From Triangularia verruculosa (taxonomy: Eukaryota > Ascomycota > Sordariomycetes > Sordariales > Podosporaceae), in assembly GCA_033296885.1 (NCBI GenBank), contig MU863876.1, forward strand, positions 434,001 through 498,000: a DNA stretch of 64,000 bases, read 5' to 3'. Position numbers and translations under genes: made by a program. This document shows positions 1 to 11,838 of the stretch, piece by piece; within the stretch, counting starts at the first letter, position 1, and every line of letters starts with the position of its first letter. The notes under the pieces are model-generated. The model saw only the letters and a program-made list of their open reading frames with translations, searched no databases and was not told the origin of the DNA.

Positions 1-1875
1 CAGTTTGCACCAACAGCCCCAGGTATCTTAACTAACATACCCCTGAGATATTTGCCAGCAAAACCTACCGCGGGCATAGAGCAAGGCGGATGAGATCAGA
101 CGGGCCACATCGATGATCTAATGGAGCCCAAGCTCTGGCTCTGGAAGCAGGATGACAAGACCATGATGAGCAAGGAGTGGCAAGCAGAAACATTCATGCA
201 CGTCTTCTTTGGGCCGCAAAAAGGGGAAGTGAGGCGCAGGTTGACATCAAAAAGGGGAAACAAACGGCTGCCCCACCACACCTTATGCGTCCTCCAAGGA
301 CAACCTTCCAGTACCTGCGTAACCCACAAACCCAGCGGGCTCAACATGAAACCGAACGACACGCTGGCAGGTTGCACGGGCTAGTGTCCGTCATCCACTG
401 GAGAGCCTCAAACTTGTGGGGATCCGACGACATCGACGTCAATGAGCCATACTGGGCATGGCGATCTGGTGGTGTTGATGACTTCGTGCTTGAAGTCTCT
501 GCCAAGCTCCCAACATTTTATCTTGAGGCTAGAGGGCAAAAACGAGCATGTTTGCGAGTTTGCAGGCCTTGAAGAGGTCCAAAGGAGTTCGTGGGTTGTT
601 CAAATCTGTCCCTGAAGGGTCGCGGCCCATAGGCAAAGATGTCTTGGCAGGGGCAATGACAGGTCTGGAGCGCCTGCAACCATCGACGGAGAGCCGAGCG
701 GTCCAATGAGAGGCCAGGAACGGGCTTTTTTGGCATGAGAGCGTCGAGAAAAGCAAACTGCAAAATCCAAATCAGTATCAGCGACAGGTTCTCATGGTTC
801 TGCAGTCATCTGGCTGCATATTAGCCGACTCTTTGGGTCTCTCGGGACTCGACACATGCAGGCCGACCATACCACGCATCGGTGCAACCACAACTGCCGA
901 CCGCGATCTCGACCTCAACCGACATGGCGGCGCCGAGAATTGTTGGCTCGAAAGACGCGCTTCAGGGTACACTCCTCAACTGCAAGAGACGGGGCAGTTG
1001 AGCATGCGAAGGTGAGAGGAGGCTGGTGCTGAAGAGATTTCGATTCCACACGCGTCGCTTGCGGTCTTGGCTGACTCGAGAGCGCAAGCATGCGTCGTGA
1101 GGTCATGGAAAGTGTCGCAAGCAAATGAATCAGTCATCAGCAAGAAGATGTCAGCGCCGGAAGAAGACAGCGAATCTTGCATTGGACTTGGATGGCTGAT
1201 GCAACATCGATGTTTCTCAAAAAAGTTGGACAAACAGACGCGTTGCGGGGCACCATCGCCTGCACGTGCCACTTGGTGGGGTATGAGGAGATGCTGGCGA
1301 CTTCTGAAGAACCTCTTGCCCTTGAACTCGGAAACTCTGGAGGTTGGATTACTTGAAGATTCTCAAAATAGAAATCTCTCTCCACCACGTGCATGTTGGC
1401 TGTCTCTCGGACATGACTCCGGATCAGCAAAGCGACGATCAAAGCATCTCGACCCCAACGGTTTCAACTGACTGACAAACGAGAAAGGTCTATATCTCAC
1501 TTTCAGAGCTTCAATAATGAGAGCTGCCAACATCATCGACTTCTGCCTTTAAAATCAGGATAACGCTCAACGTCGTCGACCAAGACAAATAACAAACGGC
1601 TCGGACGCTCACCTCCGAAAGGAACGCACAAAGCTCATTACGGTAGATTGCAAACTTTTCCGGTGTAAGAGGACCAGTACCTACTTAGGCCCATAAGTCT
1701 CTTCAAGCAGCTACTAGAACATTCCGGTTGCGTCTGGTCAAAAACGGAGTGATATTGTCTACCTTATGTTATCAATATGCCGAGCTGAGTATCCGTCTAT
1801 CCAATCATGAAAAAAGTCTACCTTATATCTCTACATCAAATATCCCACAGCGTTTCCTCAATTTCTGAAGCACAT
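1..1875. other. no gene recognised
   Basis: Both strands carry only short overlapping open frames with no recognisable domain, no convincing signal peptide and no start/intron structure that joins into a longer protein. The last 150 bases probably include the 3' end region of the hydrolase gene that follows on the minus strand. Confidence 0.4.
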
Positions 1876-3646
1876 TTAAGGAAACTCCCCCAGATCAAAC
1901 ACCCCAAAATCGACCTCGCAAACCTTCTGATCCTCAGGCAACACCATCTCGCTGCTGAAATACCCCCTCAGCACCCCCGTCGTGCAATCCGACGGCTGCG
2001 CAATCGACCCATGCCCAAACGCATCCCTCTCCAGCACCCGACTCCCCTCGAAAATCTTCGACATCGCCACCGCCGACTTGACCGGCGTGACTGGATCATA
2101 CCGGTTCCCGATAAACAAAACCGGCTTCCTCGTCTTGATCACCTTCGGCTGCCCCTGCTCGTCAAACCAATGCTCCACGTATTTCCCCTTGCCCTCAAAC
2201 GGCCATTCCGCGCACTGGGTCGCGATGCCCGCCAACAAACCCCCGAATAGCTGGCTCGTATTCCTCATGTACTCCGTGTCCTCAATCAGTTGCTGATCCT
2301 TCGGGCCGGTAGCTCTGACGACCTTATCGGAACAGGCAATCCCCGCCAGCGCATCATTATCCCCCATGTCAAGGCTCGCGTAGAACGCATCATAGTACGC
2401 CACCACCGCCTCGAGGTTCTCTCCCTCCAACAGCGATCTGATCAGCACTGTCGCACGCGGGACGACCGCCACGGGGTACTTGATGGTGATGATCAGGAGC
2501 TCCTTGACAAACCTCCCGTTGATCACCTTGCCGGCGGCAGCGACGGGGTTGACTTGGTATCTCTCCACCATTTCCAGCAGTGTGTCCTCGAGCTCGGAAG
2601 CAGTCGAGTTTAGATCGGCGAGGGCGCAGCGGGAGGCGCCGACTTTGAGGCAGTCGTCGAGCACGCCGCGGAAGGCAGGGTCGGAGGTGAGGAGCTGGTC
2701 GACGTCGATGCCGAAGCGGTGGTAGTAATTCTCTGCGTTGACGACGCCGTCGAGGACGAGGCGCTCCATTCTGTCTGGGAAGAGAGCTGCGACGGTTTCG
2801 CCCAGGAGGGAGCCGTAGGAGATGCCCCAGTAGTGCAGCAGCCCGTCCTCTCCTTCGTGGGCGTGGAGGGAGTCGACTACTGCCATGAGATCACGGGCTA
2901 CCATGCCTGTGGTGAGGACTTCTGCTTTTTTTCTGAGGCCTGGGTCGAGGTTGTACGCGTCGCATCGCTGAGAGAACGCAACGGCGTTGGCGTAGTTCTC
3001 GGCGAAGGCATTGGGGGAGCTGGCGCCGGGGTCGAGGTCATGGATGGTGAGGGTCGTGGTTGCGACGGTGCGGTCGGTGGGGTTGGCGAAGCACTTGAAG
3101 GTAATGGTGTCGGCGGTGCCACTGCTTGATATTAGCCTCTTGAAGGAGGGTTAATGAAGCTAGGTAGGTGCATACCGAGGGTCAAAGGCGACGAGGTCGT
3201 ATTCTCCGCCAGTCATGCTATCATTCCCATTAGCATTTTATGTCTTCCCTTCCAGAAGAAGACTCTCACTTATGCAGCGTGGGCGCAATCGCCGCAAGCG
3301 TCAACCTCGCTTCATAGCCTGGTCCGCCAAAGTTGAAGAGCATGCTCTTCTTGTTTCCGGTGCTTGGGGAAACAGCCTTGCTTCTCAGCAGCGACAGCGT
3401 GAGCGTCTCATTGGAAGTTGAGTCAGTGTAATCAAGAGGGACCACGAGACTGCCGCAGTCGATGTGGTCTGGAAGCGGGTAGTCCGAAGTGTTGAAGTTG
3501 CATGGCGCCCAGTCGATCTTGGCGATGGCATGAGCTGTGTCATTCTTGAGAGACCGGAAGGAGAGAGGTTTGGCTGCGGTGAGTGAAATTGATGCAAGAA
3601 CGGACAGGACTGCCAGCCCTTGCATTGACGGAGAGAAGGATCTCAT
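1876..3646 (-). CDS. secreted TAP-like alpha/beta-hydrolase (tripeptidyl-aminopeptidase/proline-iminopeptidase type)
   Basis: Three exons on the minus strand: 3646–3270, 3217–3176 and 3121–1876, giving about 554 residues. Intron 1 (52 bp) has a GCTAATG branch site; after splicing intron 2 the protein reads DPRGTADT, as expected for the family. The N-terminus after MRSFSPS is a hydrophobic signal peptide ending near AAKP, so the enzyme is probably secreted. GGPG marks the oxyanion-hole strand, YWGISYGSLLGE contains the nucleophilic serine (GxSxG), and the C-terminal TAP-like domain carries NRYDPVTP and GHGS, which would supply the acid and histidine. Family knowledge suggests release of N-terminal amino acids or tripeptides from peptides; the substrate is not visible here. 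It stands alone, tail to the left. No lesion seen. Confidence 0.85.
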
Positions 3647-4478
3647 GATGGTTGGAAGGAGTCTCTTAACAGCCGCCGCTTCAGGGCAAAGGTGAAACCG
3701 ACTTTGGATAAAAAACAATTACAACACAAAGCCCATTCAAAACATCCGCAACTTATATATCACCGACGAAGATCACCTCGGACTTCGCACAATTGCCAGT
3801 TCCATTTAATTCACCCCCAGCAAAACCCGTCGCATCCGACCGTTGTATTCATCGGCTATGCCTCACCTATGACGACGCGTAGCAGTTTCTTGGCCCCCAG
3901 GACTCCTTCACCAATACAAAATCCCTGTAAAAGGCCCGCTGCGCCATCCTCCCAAATCCCCAAGCCTCACCAGGCTCACCAGGCTCCCTGCTACCCATTA
4001 CCTAAACAACCATTCAACATCAATCGCAGAAGCACGGGAACAGGGAACGGGGAGAGAGGGAGTCCACAAGCTACTTGCAGATCATCAAAGATCTTCAAAG
4101 ACATAAAAGACCCAAAGCCGAGCCACTCGAATGTCTTGGCCCTGCTGCTGACGTCGCTTTGCTACTGAACCACCTTCCTAAATAGGGGCAATGTCTCTCT
4201 CGTAAATGAATCCAATTGGAGTTCATTATGCATAAACCCCAACCCCCAATGCACAAAGCTTCCCCTCATTTTCTTCACCGACGAGGGCTTAAAGATATTT
4301 GCCATGCAAGACAGGACCCTTGTGATCAATAGTGTACCAGGTACTTTATGAGGCTTCCAAACGAATTTCATCATTTTTGTATACTACCTCAAGTTTCTGT
4401 AACCCACACCAAAATGACACCATAACGCCTACCTACCTCCCATTACCCTCCCCAAAAGTCCCATGCATTTCACTACGT
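3647..4478. other. intergenic, promoter of the hydrolase and 3' flank of the MFS gene
   Basis: No coding potential found. The stretch holds the upstream region of the minus-strand hydrolase and the downstream region of the minus-strand transporter. Short A-rich blocks occur at 3705–3760. Confidence 0.4.
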
Positions 4479-6211
4479 CTACTTGGAGTACATGAAATCC
4501 GGATGGCCGTCATACACCTCCTCGACCGTCTTCTGCCTCAGCATCCGCGCCTCCACCGTGTCCTTATTCGCCAGCTTCCTCGCGTTCTGCCTGTCCAGGT
4601 AAAACAAAAACATGACCGTCGTGCACGTCGCAATCAGCGCCGACCCCATGGCCAACGACTTCCCCAGATAGTAGTTCGGCTTGTTGTTGAAAGAAAACGA
4701 AACCCCGATGGCGCCGAGGTGGCCGATCATATTGACTACAGCCAAAGTTCCAGCTCTAAAATCAGTGTTAGCGGGGCGTGTTTGGAAAAAGCGGAAAGAT
4801 GAGATGTTTACTTTTTGGTGTACCCCAAAACATTATTGTTCATCCATGCCAACATCACAATAACGCAAGGTGAGGAGCCGATGCCGACAAAGTAGGTGCC
4901 TGCGTAGGAGAGTTGCTGGTTTTTGCTCAAGATAAGGATGAGCCAGCCGGCTGCGGCGACGAGGAGGCCGATAATAACAAAGATGCCCCTTATGCGGAAT
5001 CGGTCGGAGAGGTAGCCGCAGGCAATGGCGGATACGCCGGCGCAGACGTAGACGGGGATGGACATGATCTGGGCTTCGTTGGGGGTATACCCGTTGAGGT
5101 TGAGCAACACGGGCAAGAACTGGCCCCATGCTGCCTGACTGATGGCTGCTGCAAGGTTGATTACACCTGTTGCCCAGTTAGCCATGACCCTCGACTCAGT
5201 GTTGTGAAGCAGACTTACAATAAAACCACGTCTTCGGATCCCTAACCGTTGCTTTCAATTGCCCCAAACTGATTTTGGTATTCGGGATGTTGTACGCCTC
5301 TTTCGTCCTCCTCAGCGCAATCTTCTTCTCGTCCTCGGTGAACCACCTCTTGACCTTCTCCGGAGTGTTTGGCAAGATGAAAAATATCAACACGCCAAAC
5401 CCGACGGAAGCCACACCTTCAATAAGGAAAATCCACCTCCATGCCCTCCTCCCATGGACACCCTCCATTGTTGTCTGGATGGAATACGCTATCAGGCCAT
5501 TCATACTCCCAGCAAGACTGGTCATAGACATGAAGATGGCACCGCGGGTGGCAAGCTCGTGGGGTTTGTACCAAAAGGTGAGGTACAACGGCGCGCCCTG
5601 GATGAAAGCCTCGAAGCAACCGACCACTATGCGGAGACCAGCGATGGTTTGCCAGTTGTTTGCTTCTGTCATGATGGCGGTGGCGCCGCCCCAGATGACC
5701 AGGGCCGCGCCGAGTTGGATGGGCGGTGTTAATAACCTGACCATGATGGAGCCCGGCAGCTGAAAGGCAAGGAAACCGATGTAGAAGAAGGCTACACAGA
5801 AACTGAGCTCGGCTGCGGACAACTTCAGGTCGGTTGTCATGCCGGCCACGGCGGCGTTGCCGACATCGCTTCGGTCCTGGCAGAGGGATCAGGTCATTTG
5901 TAGTTTGACAAAAAGACGGAAGAGTGACCTACTAGCGCAGCAAGAAAGTAAATAGATGCGATTAACGGTAAGATGATAAAATCAATCTTGAGAAGAAACC
6001 TCTTCTCGGCTTTCCTCTCCTCTGCGGTTAAAGATATCTGGCGGTGGGCGTACAGTCCGTTAGAATGATCGCCATCCTCGCTATGGCTGGCGTCGACACG
6101 GTCGCTTGCCTCGCCATCTCCTGGGTCGCTCGAGATGCCGGCCTTTGAGATGCTGTTCTCGTCCTCAAGTCCCAGACTTGAGCCGGCGGGGGTCACTGGC
6201 GGTTGCGCCAT
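4479..6211 (-). CDS. MFS anion:cation symporter, Dal5/allantoate-permease-like
   Basis: Four exons: 6211–5933, 5876–5219, 5166–4812 and 4755–4479, about 522 residues. Splicing intron 1 restores LAALDRSDVGNAAVAGM, the LDRxNxGNA signature of the fungal ACS family in the first membrane helix region. A hydrophilic 75-residue N-terminus precedes about 12 hydrophobic segments; the last helix is followed by NKDTVEARMLRQKTV and a short acidic tail. The family imports organic anions such as allantoate, nicotinate, pantothenate or tartrate with protons at the plasma membrane; the actual substrate cannot be read from sequence. The start at 6211 was chosen because MAQPPVT begins the typical disordered leader; an in-frame ATG at 6286 would add 25 basic residues. 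All introns are 52–56 bp, GT–AG. No damage seen. Confidence 0.85.
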
Positions 6212-7629
6212 GTCTTTTCTGCTTTGTCGAGCTAGTCGCTTCTGACTATGGAAAATATGCCTGAAAAAGTGCCGAGTTCGAGTCATATAACTACAGTCAA
6301 GACAATGATCGGCGATTCACTAGAATTGTCTTAAAACTAGGTTGATCCCTACGAGATATCGTTAGCGTTGCCATCGAGGGTATAAGTCGTGGGGCAGGCA
6401 AGGGAGGTGACGACTACAATGCTCATGGTTGGAGAAAGACGCAAGGGAGGATGAAATCATACTTACTTCACCTAGCCGCCCGTCTCATAGAACAGACCCC
6501 GTGGTTCCCTATCGTGGGGATGACCTCAGTAGGAAGTGAGGAACGCTGCTTGCGTGGCAGTAGCAGGAAGCGCCCAAGTCTGTGACACCTGCCAGTTGAA
6601 GGGCTGGCTGGCATGCATCCGATGTCCCAGAATTGCATGTGGTGTGCTGGGAAAGGAGAATAGGAGAAGTGGGCAGGAGGACATGAATTTTGATGACGAG
6701 TAGGTATCGGATCCAATGGACGGTTGGGTAACCCCAAGATATGTCCCGATACGTCCCCGGCCGTGTCCCAACCAACCACTGTCCAGGGGACCCGTCAGGC
6801 ATCCGCTAGGGACGGGCTCGCCTCCCGCCGCCGAGGAACCACCACTGTCACCCCTCCATGCACCGTGGGTAGCACTTTCCAATTGATACTTCGGCACCCA
6901 AGAGCAAATTCCCGAATACTATTGGCTGCATGTGGCTGACCGCAGACACGGTGCAGAGAATATAGGTACACCTCGCACAGTAAGACTGCACGTTTGGGGC
7001 ACGCCGACCCTTTTCTCACCCACATTCCAGTCCTATACTTTCTACACCGACTAATTGCCTACCACCTCAACACCAGATTCCGGCACTTGCATGAGCTTAT
7101 CTTCACAGAGATCTTCCATCTTTTCCTCAACCTCTGGAAAACCGTTTCTCTTGTGAGGTTTGACGCTGAGGTGCAACGAGCCGCAAATAAACACGTCGAG
7201 TCATTCAAACACAATATCAGATACACGGAGCGTCGGGTCAGTGTTTAGCGTCCGGCTCCTTTCCCGGGCAAATTTCCTTGACTTTTCAACATGGGATCAT
7301 CCCTCACTTGATGCAAAGTGCCGTCATGTTGTGTCTGTGAGCTTGGCTAACCTGTACCATCAAACAGGATAGCCATATATAAAGGGAGCTGCTTAAGCTT
7401 GGGCCGCGTACACACTCTTCATGCATGCAAGTCTCGACAGGTCCTGTCTCGTGGCACAGCGCATCCGAAAGATTCCAAGATCGCCAGTGACTCAGTACCA
7501 CCTCCCCCCGCCCGCTGTCGATCAGACCCTGGTAGAGCACGGCCATTATCTCTTTCCATATCAGCCAAGCATCACCACCTCTGGTCGCTGTCAGAAAAAC
7601 GTTGGATCTGACAGAATAGCAAACCGAAC
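6212..7629. promoter_or_regulatory. divergent intergenic region between MFS gene and AtuA-like gene
   Basis: About 1.4 kb between two genes transcribed away from each other. A TATATAAA-like sequence at 7375–7382 lies about 250 bp before the AtuA-like start and could be its core promoter. No protein-coding signal was recognised. Confidence 0.4.
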
Positions 7630-9763
7630 ATGGCGGTAAAAGACGAACTCCGGATCCTCACGCCGATTGGCATGCTGGGCTATTCCTTCGATGAGCACCT
7701 GTACTGGACAGAAATAGAGAACGGCGTCGACGCCATCATTCTCGACAGTGGCTCAACAGACAGTGGTCCATCCCGCCTGGCTTTGGGACTAACCTCTGCT
7801 TCCCGAGAGGCATATGAGCGAGATCTGAAGCTCCTCGTCACGGCCAGCGCGACAAGAAATATTCCTGTCCTTATCGGTATGTCCTATGGCCTCAGGTCTC
7901 ACAGTCATTCGTGCGTTTCTTGGCTGTGGAATGTTCGGATATGTATTTCGGGGGCGTCTACACCGACATTGGTCGCGGAAAAATGATGACTAAGTAACCT
8001 TCTCATAGGCTCTGCCGGAGGCGACGGAACCAATTCTCACGTGCAGCTTCTTGTGGATATCATCAGGGAAGTCGTCGAGAAGGAAAAGTATCGCCAATTG
8101 AAGATCGTCACCATCCACTCCGAGATTCCCAAGTCCGAGGTGCGCGCCAGCCTGGAGAGAGGTGAAATCACTCCGTGTGGTGGAGGAGTTCCGGAGCTCC
8201 AAGCTTCAGATATTGACGATGCCGTGGTCATTGTTGCCCAGATGGGGTTGGAGCCCTGGGTGAAGGCCATGCAGGAGCACCCTGACTTTGACATCATCAT
8301 CGCCGGCCGATCCTATGATCCTGCGCCTTACGCGGCCTTCTGTGTTCAGAATGGCTTCCCAGATCTCGGTCTTGCTTACCACATGGGCAAGATCATGGAG
8401 TGCGGTGCTGTCTGCGCGACGCCGAAGAGTGCGGAAGCCCTAGCCATCATCCGCCAAGATAGCTTCGACATCAGACCACTCAATCCAGTGGCCAAATGCA
8501 CACCTCTATCTGTAGCCGCGCACACCATGTATGAGAAGCCGCGGCCTGACCTCCTCGCCGGCCCGGGCGGGATTCTCGACGTCCGCGAATCGACATATGC
8601 CCAACTGGCCGACGACCGGACGATCCGTGTAACCGGCTCCAAGTTCATCCCCTTTTCACCAGAGGAGTCATCACCAGAGCCCAGTGTCAGCAATACGAAA
8701 TACACCATCAAGCTCGAGGCAGCCAAGGTGACTGGCCACCTCGCAGTCTTCATTGGCGGCATCCGCGATCCTATCATGCAATCCCAGCTCACCGATTTGT
8801 TGGTTCCCATGATCGAGAAGCGACTACACCAAGTCTACACTTTTGACTTTGACCTCAACTTCAAGTTCTACGGCCAAACCCCCTTGATCTCCGGCATCGC
8901 CCCTCAGCCAGCCCACTTCCCAACTGAGATCGGTGTGCTGGGCAAGGTGCTGGCTGAAACTCCAGAACAGGCCAAAGCTGTGGCCAACTTGGCCAAGGTG
9001 TTCTTTGTCCACGTCCCCTACCCAGGCCAGGTAGCAACAGCAGGGAACTTTGCCATGCCCCTTGCTCCGTGCGACATCTCTGTCGGTCCCGCAACGCAGT
9101 TTTGCATGTACCATTTGAAGGAAATCGACGATCCAGTGGCGCCGTTCCCCATCTCAGTTCAGACCATCGGGATACCGCTCTCTCCTGAGGAGATACAAAC
9201 GAAGTACGTTGGCCCACCTTGTCGTTCTTTGTTTGTTTTGTTTTGTTTTGTCTTGATGTGGGAACGTCTCCACTTACCCCTGACTAACCCCTTTTGTTTC
9301 TCCCAGTGGGATCCACCCAAAGGAAGTCTCGCCTTTGGAAAAGCTCAAGTCCTCGCGCCCGCTTTTCCCACCGACGTTGTTCCCGCCGGCGTTGACTTGT
9401 TTCCCGCCATCTGTGACTCCTTCTTCGGTTCCATTGTACAAGTTGGCCAAGACGTTGCGAACGAAGAATGCCGGGCCGTATTTGATTACACTGGACATTT
9501 TGTTCCCCACGAAGGAGATATATGACTTGGTATCAAAGGCGGGGGTTCTCACAAAGGCTAGATTAGCGGGATTGTGCGGAATAGAACAGAAGGAGATTGC
9601 AGAATTTATGTGGTGGGAGCCGGCGCTGGCGTTCAAGGCGACGTGGCCCCGGGGGAAGATTAGTGGGAGCTGGGATGACGATGATGTCCATGCGAGTGGT
9701 GGGCATGTGGGGATTATGGGGATTGAAGTTGTGGTTCCGGCTGGCTTTACTCTAGATGGATGA
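7630..9763 (+). CDS. AtuA-like (DUF1446) protein fused to a C-terminal DUF4387 domain
   Basis: Three exons: 7630–7876, 8009–9203 and 9307–9763; 632 residues. The N-terminal 440 or so residues are an AtuA/DUF1446 domain, seen in LTPIGMLGYSFDEHLYW, GSAGGDGTNSHV and IIAGRSYDPAPYAAF. The C-terminal roughly 100 residues (KLAKTLRTKNAGPYLITLD, then a WWEPALAFKATWPR stretch) match the DUF4387 pattern. In bacteria AtuA is required for acyclic terpene (citronellol/geraniol) catabolism and DUF4387 is usually a separate neighbouring gene; biochemical function is not established. The linker between the domains is proline- and serine-rich and lies at the second intron. The first intron is 132 bp, the second 103 bp with a T-rich tract. 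No lesions seen. Confidence 0.85.
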
Positions 9764-10643
9764 TGATGGCTTATGTGAGATGATGATGGTGACGATGATT
9801 TGATGAAGGGGAGTGAAAGGATGTATGATACCCAGGAGACGTTGCGGTGTTGGGGGGCGCGGGACGGAGATGGAACTCTACTCTGTTGTAGCTCGACTTG
9901 AGCTCTTGTTTAAGGGGTGTTGAAAGCCTACTCTCAGTATAGGTTACGGTGATACCTATGAAAAATTGACTTTCAAATGTTACAAACGTCTCCCGAAATG
10001 GTGAACGGGTTATGCAAATTAGCCGGGGGGTTGGAAAGATGGTGTAAAGAGAGATACCTATCAAAGACCCTTGGGAGATAGGGAAAGGCCTTGAATCTAT
10101 TGAAAGGCCTTCAGAATTAATGGAAGGCGTTCATTGATAGTGGATAAGCCCCTCAAAGATTGTCAAATGTTCCTCAAAGATATTGGGCACACATGTAAAG
10201 ACGGCGAGTACGCCTTTGAAAACGACCGACAGGTCTCTCATACCAGCACCTAGTAAGCTGTATGTCGGATGATTATTATATCTCAAAACCGACTTTCATG
10301 CCTACCCCTCGGTATCCCTCAGGTACTGCTTCTATCTCCTCACACCCCCTAGAAAGTTGCCTGAATTTACCACCCGGCGGCGAGCTTTGGTAAGTGATCT
10401 CTATCGGTACCTACCTGCCTGGCACCTGAATACATTAAGTTATCAAGCACTCAAAACGCTCGTTCAAATTCCACCAGAAAACACGCCTGCCATCGTTTTG
10501 TTATCTCCCTTTTTGCGTCTGTATGCAACCAGTGTAACTTCTTTAAAATAGTAGTACGATTCAAACACCTTCCGTACGTAAATTGTCTCCACCCAAAAGG
10601 AATATCCTTTCTTGTATAACCTTTTCCCCCTCCCTTCCCCCCC
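9764..10643. other. intergenic, convergent 3' regions
   Basis: The gene at left ends rightward and the gene at right ends leftward, so this holds two 3' flanks. Around 10080–10190 there are imperfect repeats of the type GAAAGGCCTT…/TCAAAGAT…, too diverged to assign to an element. No gene seen. Confidence 0.35.
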
Positions 10644-11558
10644 TCACGTAGGTAGCTGCACCGAAAACCTCTCATCAGCAGGTAACTCGCTCTTCTGCCC
10701 TGGACTCTGCCCCCCGCCCACCGTCGTCCCGGGCAGTTCCCCCGGTGAATAAGGCCCTCCCCTCCCATGATTGTGGTGGTCATTCCCGTAGTACAGCCCA
10801 CTGTTGAACGGCGGCGGGGGGGAGGGGTGGACGGCGGTGGCGGAGGAAACGGTCATCATGTCCTGCTGGGAGTAGTGGCTCGGGTTGTGCTGATGGCTGA
10901 ATCCCCCCGGGGAATGGACCCCGCCGCCCTGCCCGCTGATCATGGCGTTGTAGTGGCTTTCTAGTTCCTTCTGCCGTCTTCGTTTGCGCTTGCAGAGAAT
11001 AATCGACCAGGCAAGGAGGAGCAACAGGAGGATACCGCCTATCGCGGCGCCGACGCCGATCCCGGCTTTTGCTCCGGGGGATAATCCCCCTCCGGCGTCA
11101 TCTGGGCTGGTGCTGGCTCCCGGGGAGGGTTTTCCGGTGTAAGTAGGGACGACGCCGCGGGTTTCTCCGGGGGTGTAGCCTGCTGCTGGGGCGGTGGGGG
11201 GGGTGTAGTTGTTTTGCCAGAAGATGGAGCTCCCGGGGATGGTGGGGAGGGAGGCGTAGGCGGCGAGGGAGGAGGAGCCGGGGTAGAGGATCTGGTCTTT
11301 GTTGCAGTAGGGGGTGCAGGAGTCGAGGGAGAGCTTAACGAGCTCGGTCGAGTTGTCGGGGACTTTGCAGCCGGTCCAGTTGGTGGTGTCGGGGGAGGAG
11401 GCGGCGTTGAGGTTTTTGCAGGCTTGGTTGATGGCGACCCATTCTTGCTGGTGGAAGGGGTCGCGTTTGTAGAGGCAGTTGGGGTCGGTGAAGGAGGGGT
11501 CGGTGCAGCCTGCGATGTAGGTGTTGCCGGCTGGAAGAGGGCGAGGTTGGTTAGTAGT

Positions 11559-11655
<97 letters not shown>

Positions 11656-11838
11656 CGACTTACATGTCTTGTCCCAGCAGGCGTTGGCTTCACCTAGCGA
11701 CAGACAGAAGCTGCCCGTGTGGCAGCATGGCCATACTTGAATCGCCTCGTTGCCGCAGGGGATGAAATCCCCCTTTGTCGGGGTGTCCTCCGTGGAATAG
11801 CAGGTGCCGTTTGAGATGTTTGGGTTATACACAGCCAT
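10644..11838 (-). CDS. single-pass membrane protein with Cys-rich ectodomain
   Basis: Two exons: 11838–11664 and 11530–10644; 353 residues. The start MAVYNPNISNGTCYS leads straight into a Cys-rich region (CCHTGSFCLSLGEANACW) without an obvious signal peptide, which is usual for this fungal group. After a Ser/Thr/Pro-rich stem comes one membrane helix (about residues 216–238, GIGVGAAIGGILLLLLLAW), then a basic stop-transfer KRKRRRQ and a 100-residue Pro/Gly/His-rich cytoplasmic tail. The layout resembles Mid2/WSC-like wall-stress sensors, but no named domain was recognised. The single intron (133 bp) is mostly a dinucleotide tract. An upstream non-coding exon is possible. Confidence 0.75.
11562..11652. 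repeat. uninterrupted (GA)45 microsatellite
   Basis: About 91 bp of perfect GA/CT dinucleotide, lying wholly inside the 133-bp intron of the Cys-rich membrane protein gene. On the sense strand it is a CT tract between the 5' splice site and the 3' part of the intron. Read in frame it would encode alternating Leu/Ser or Glu/Arg, which is an artefact. Confidence 0.98.

Noticed and set aside
10644..11693. A long frame with a Leu/Ser dipeptide run
   Set aside because: The run is translation of the (CT)n intron tract; proper splicing removes it.
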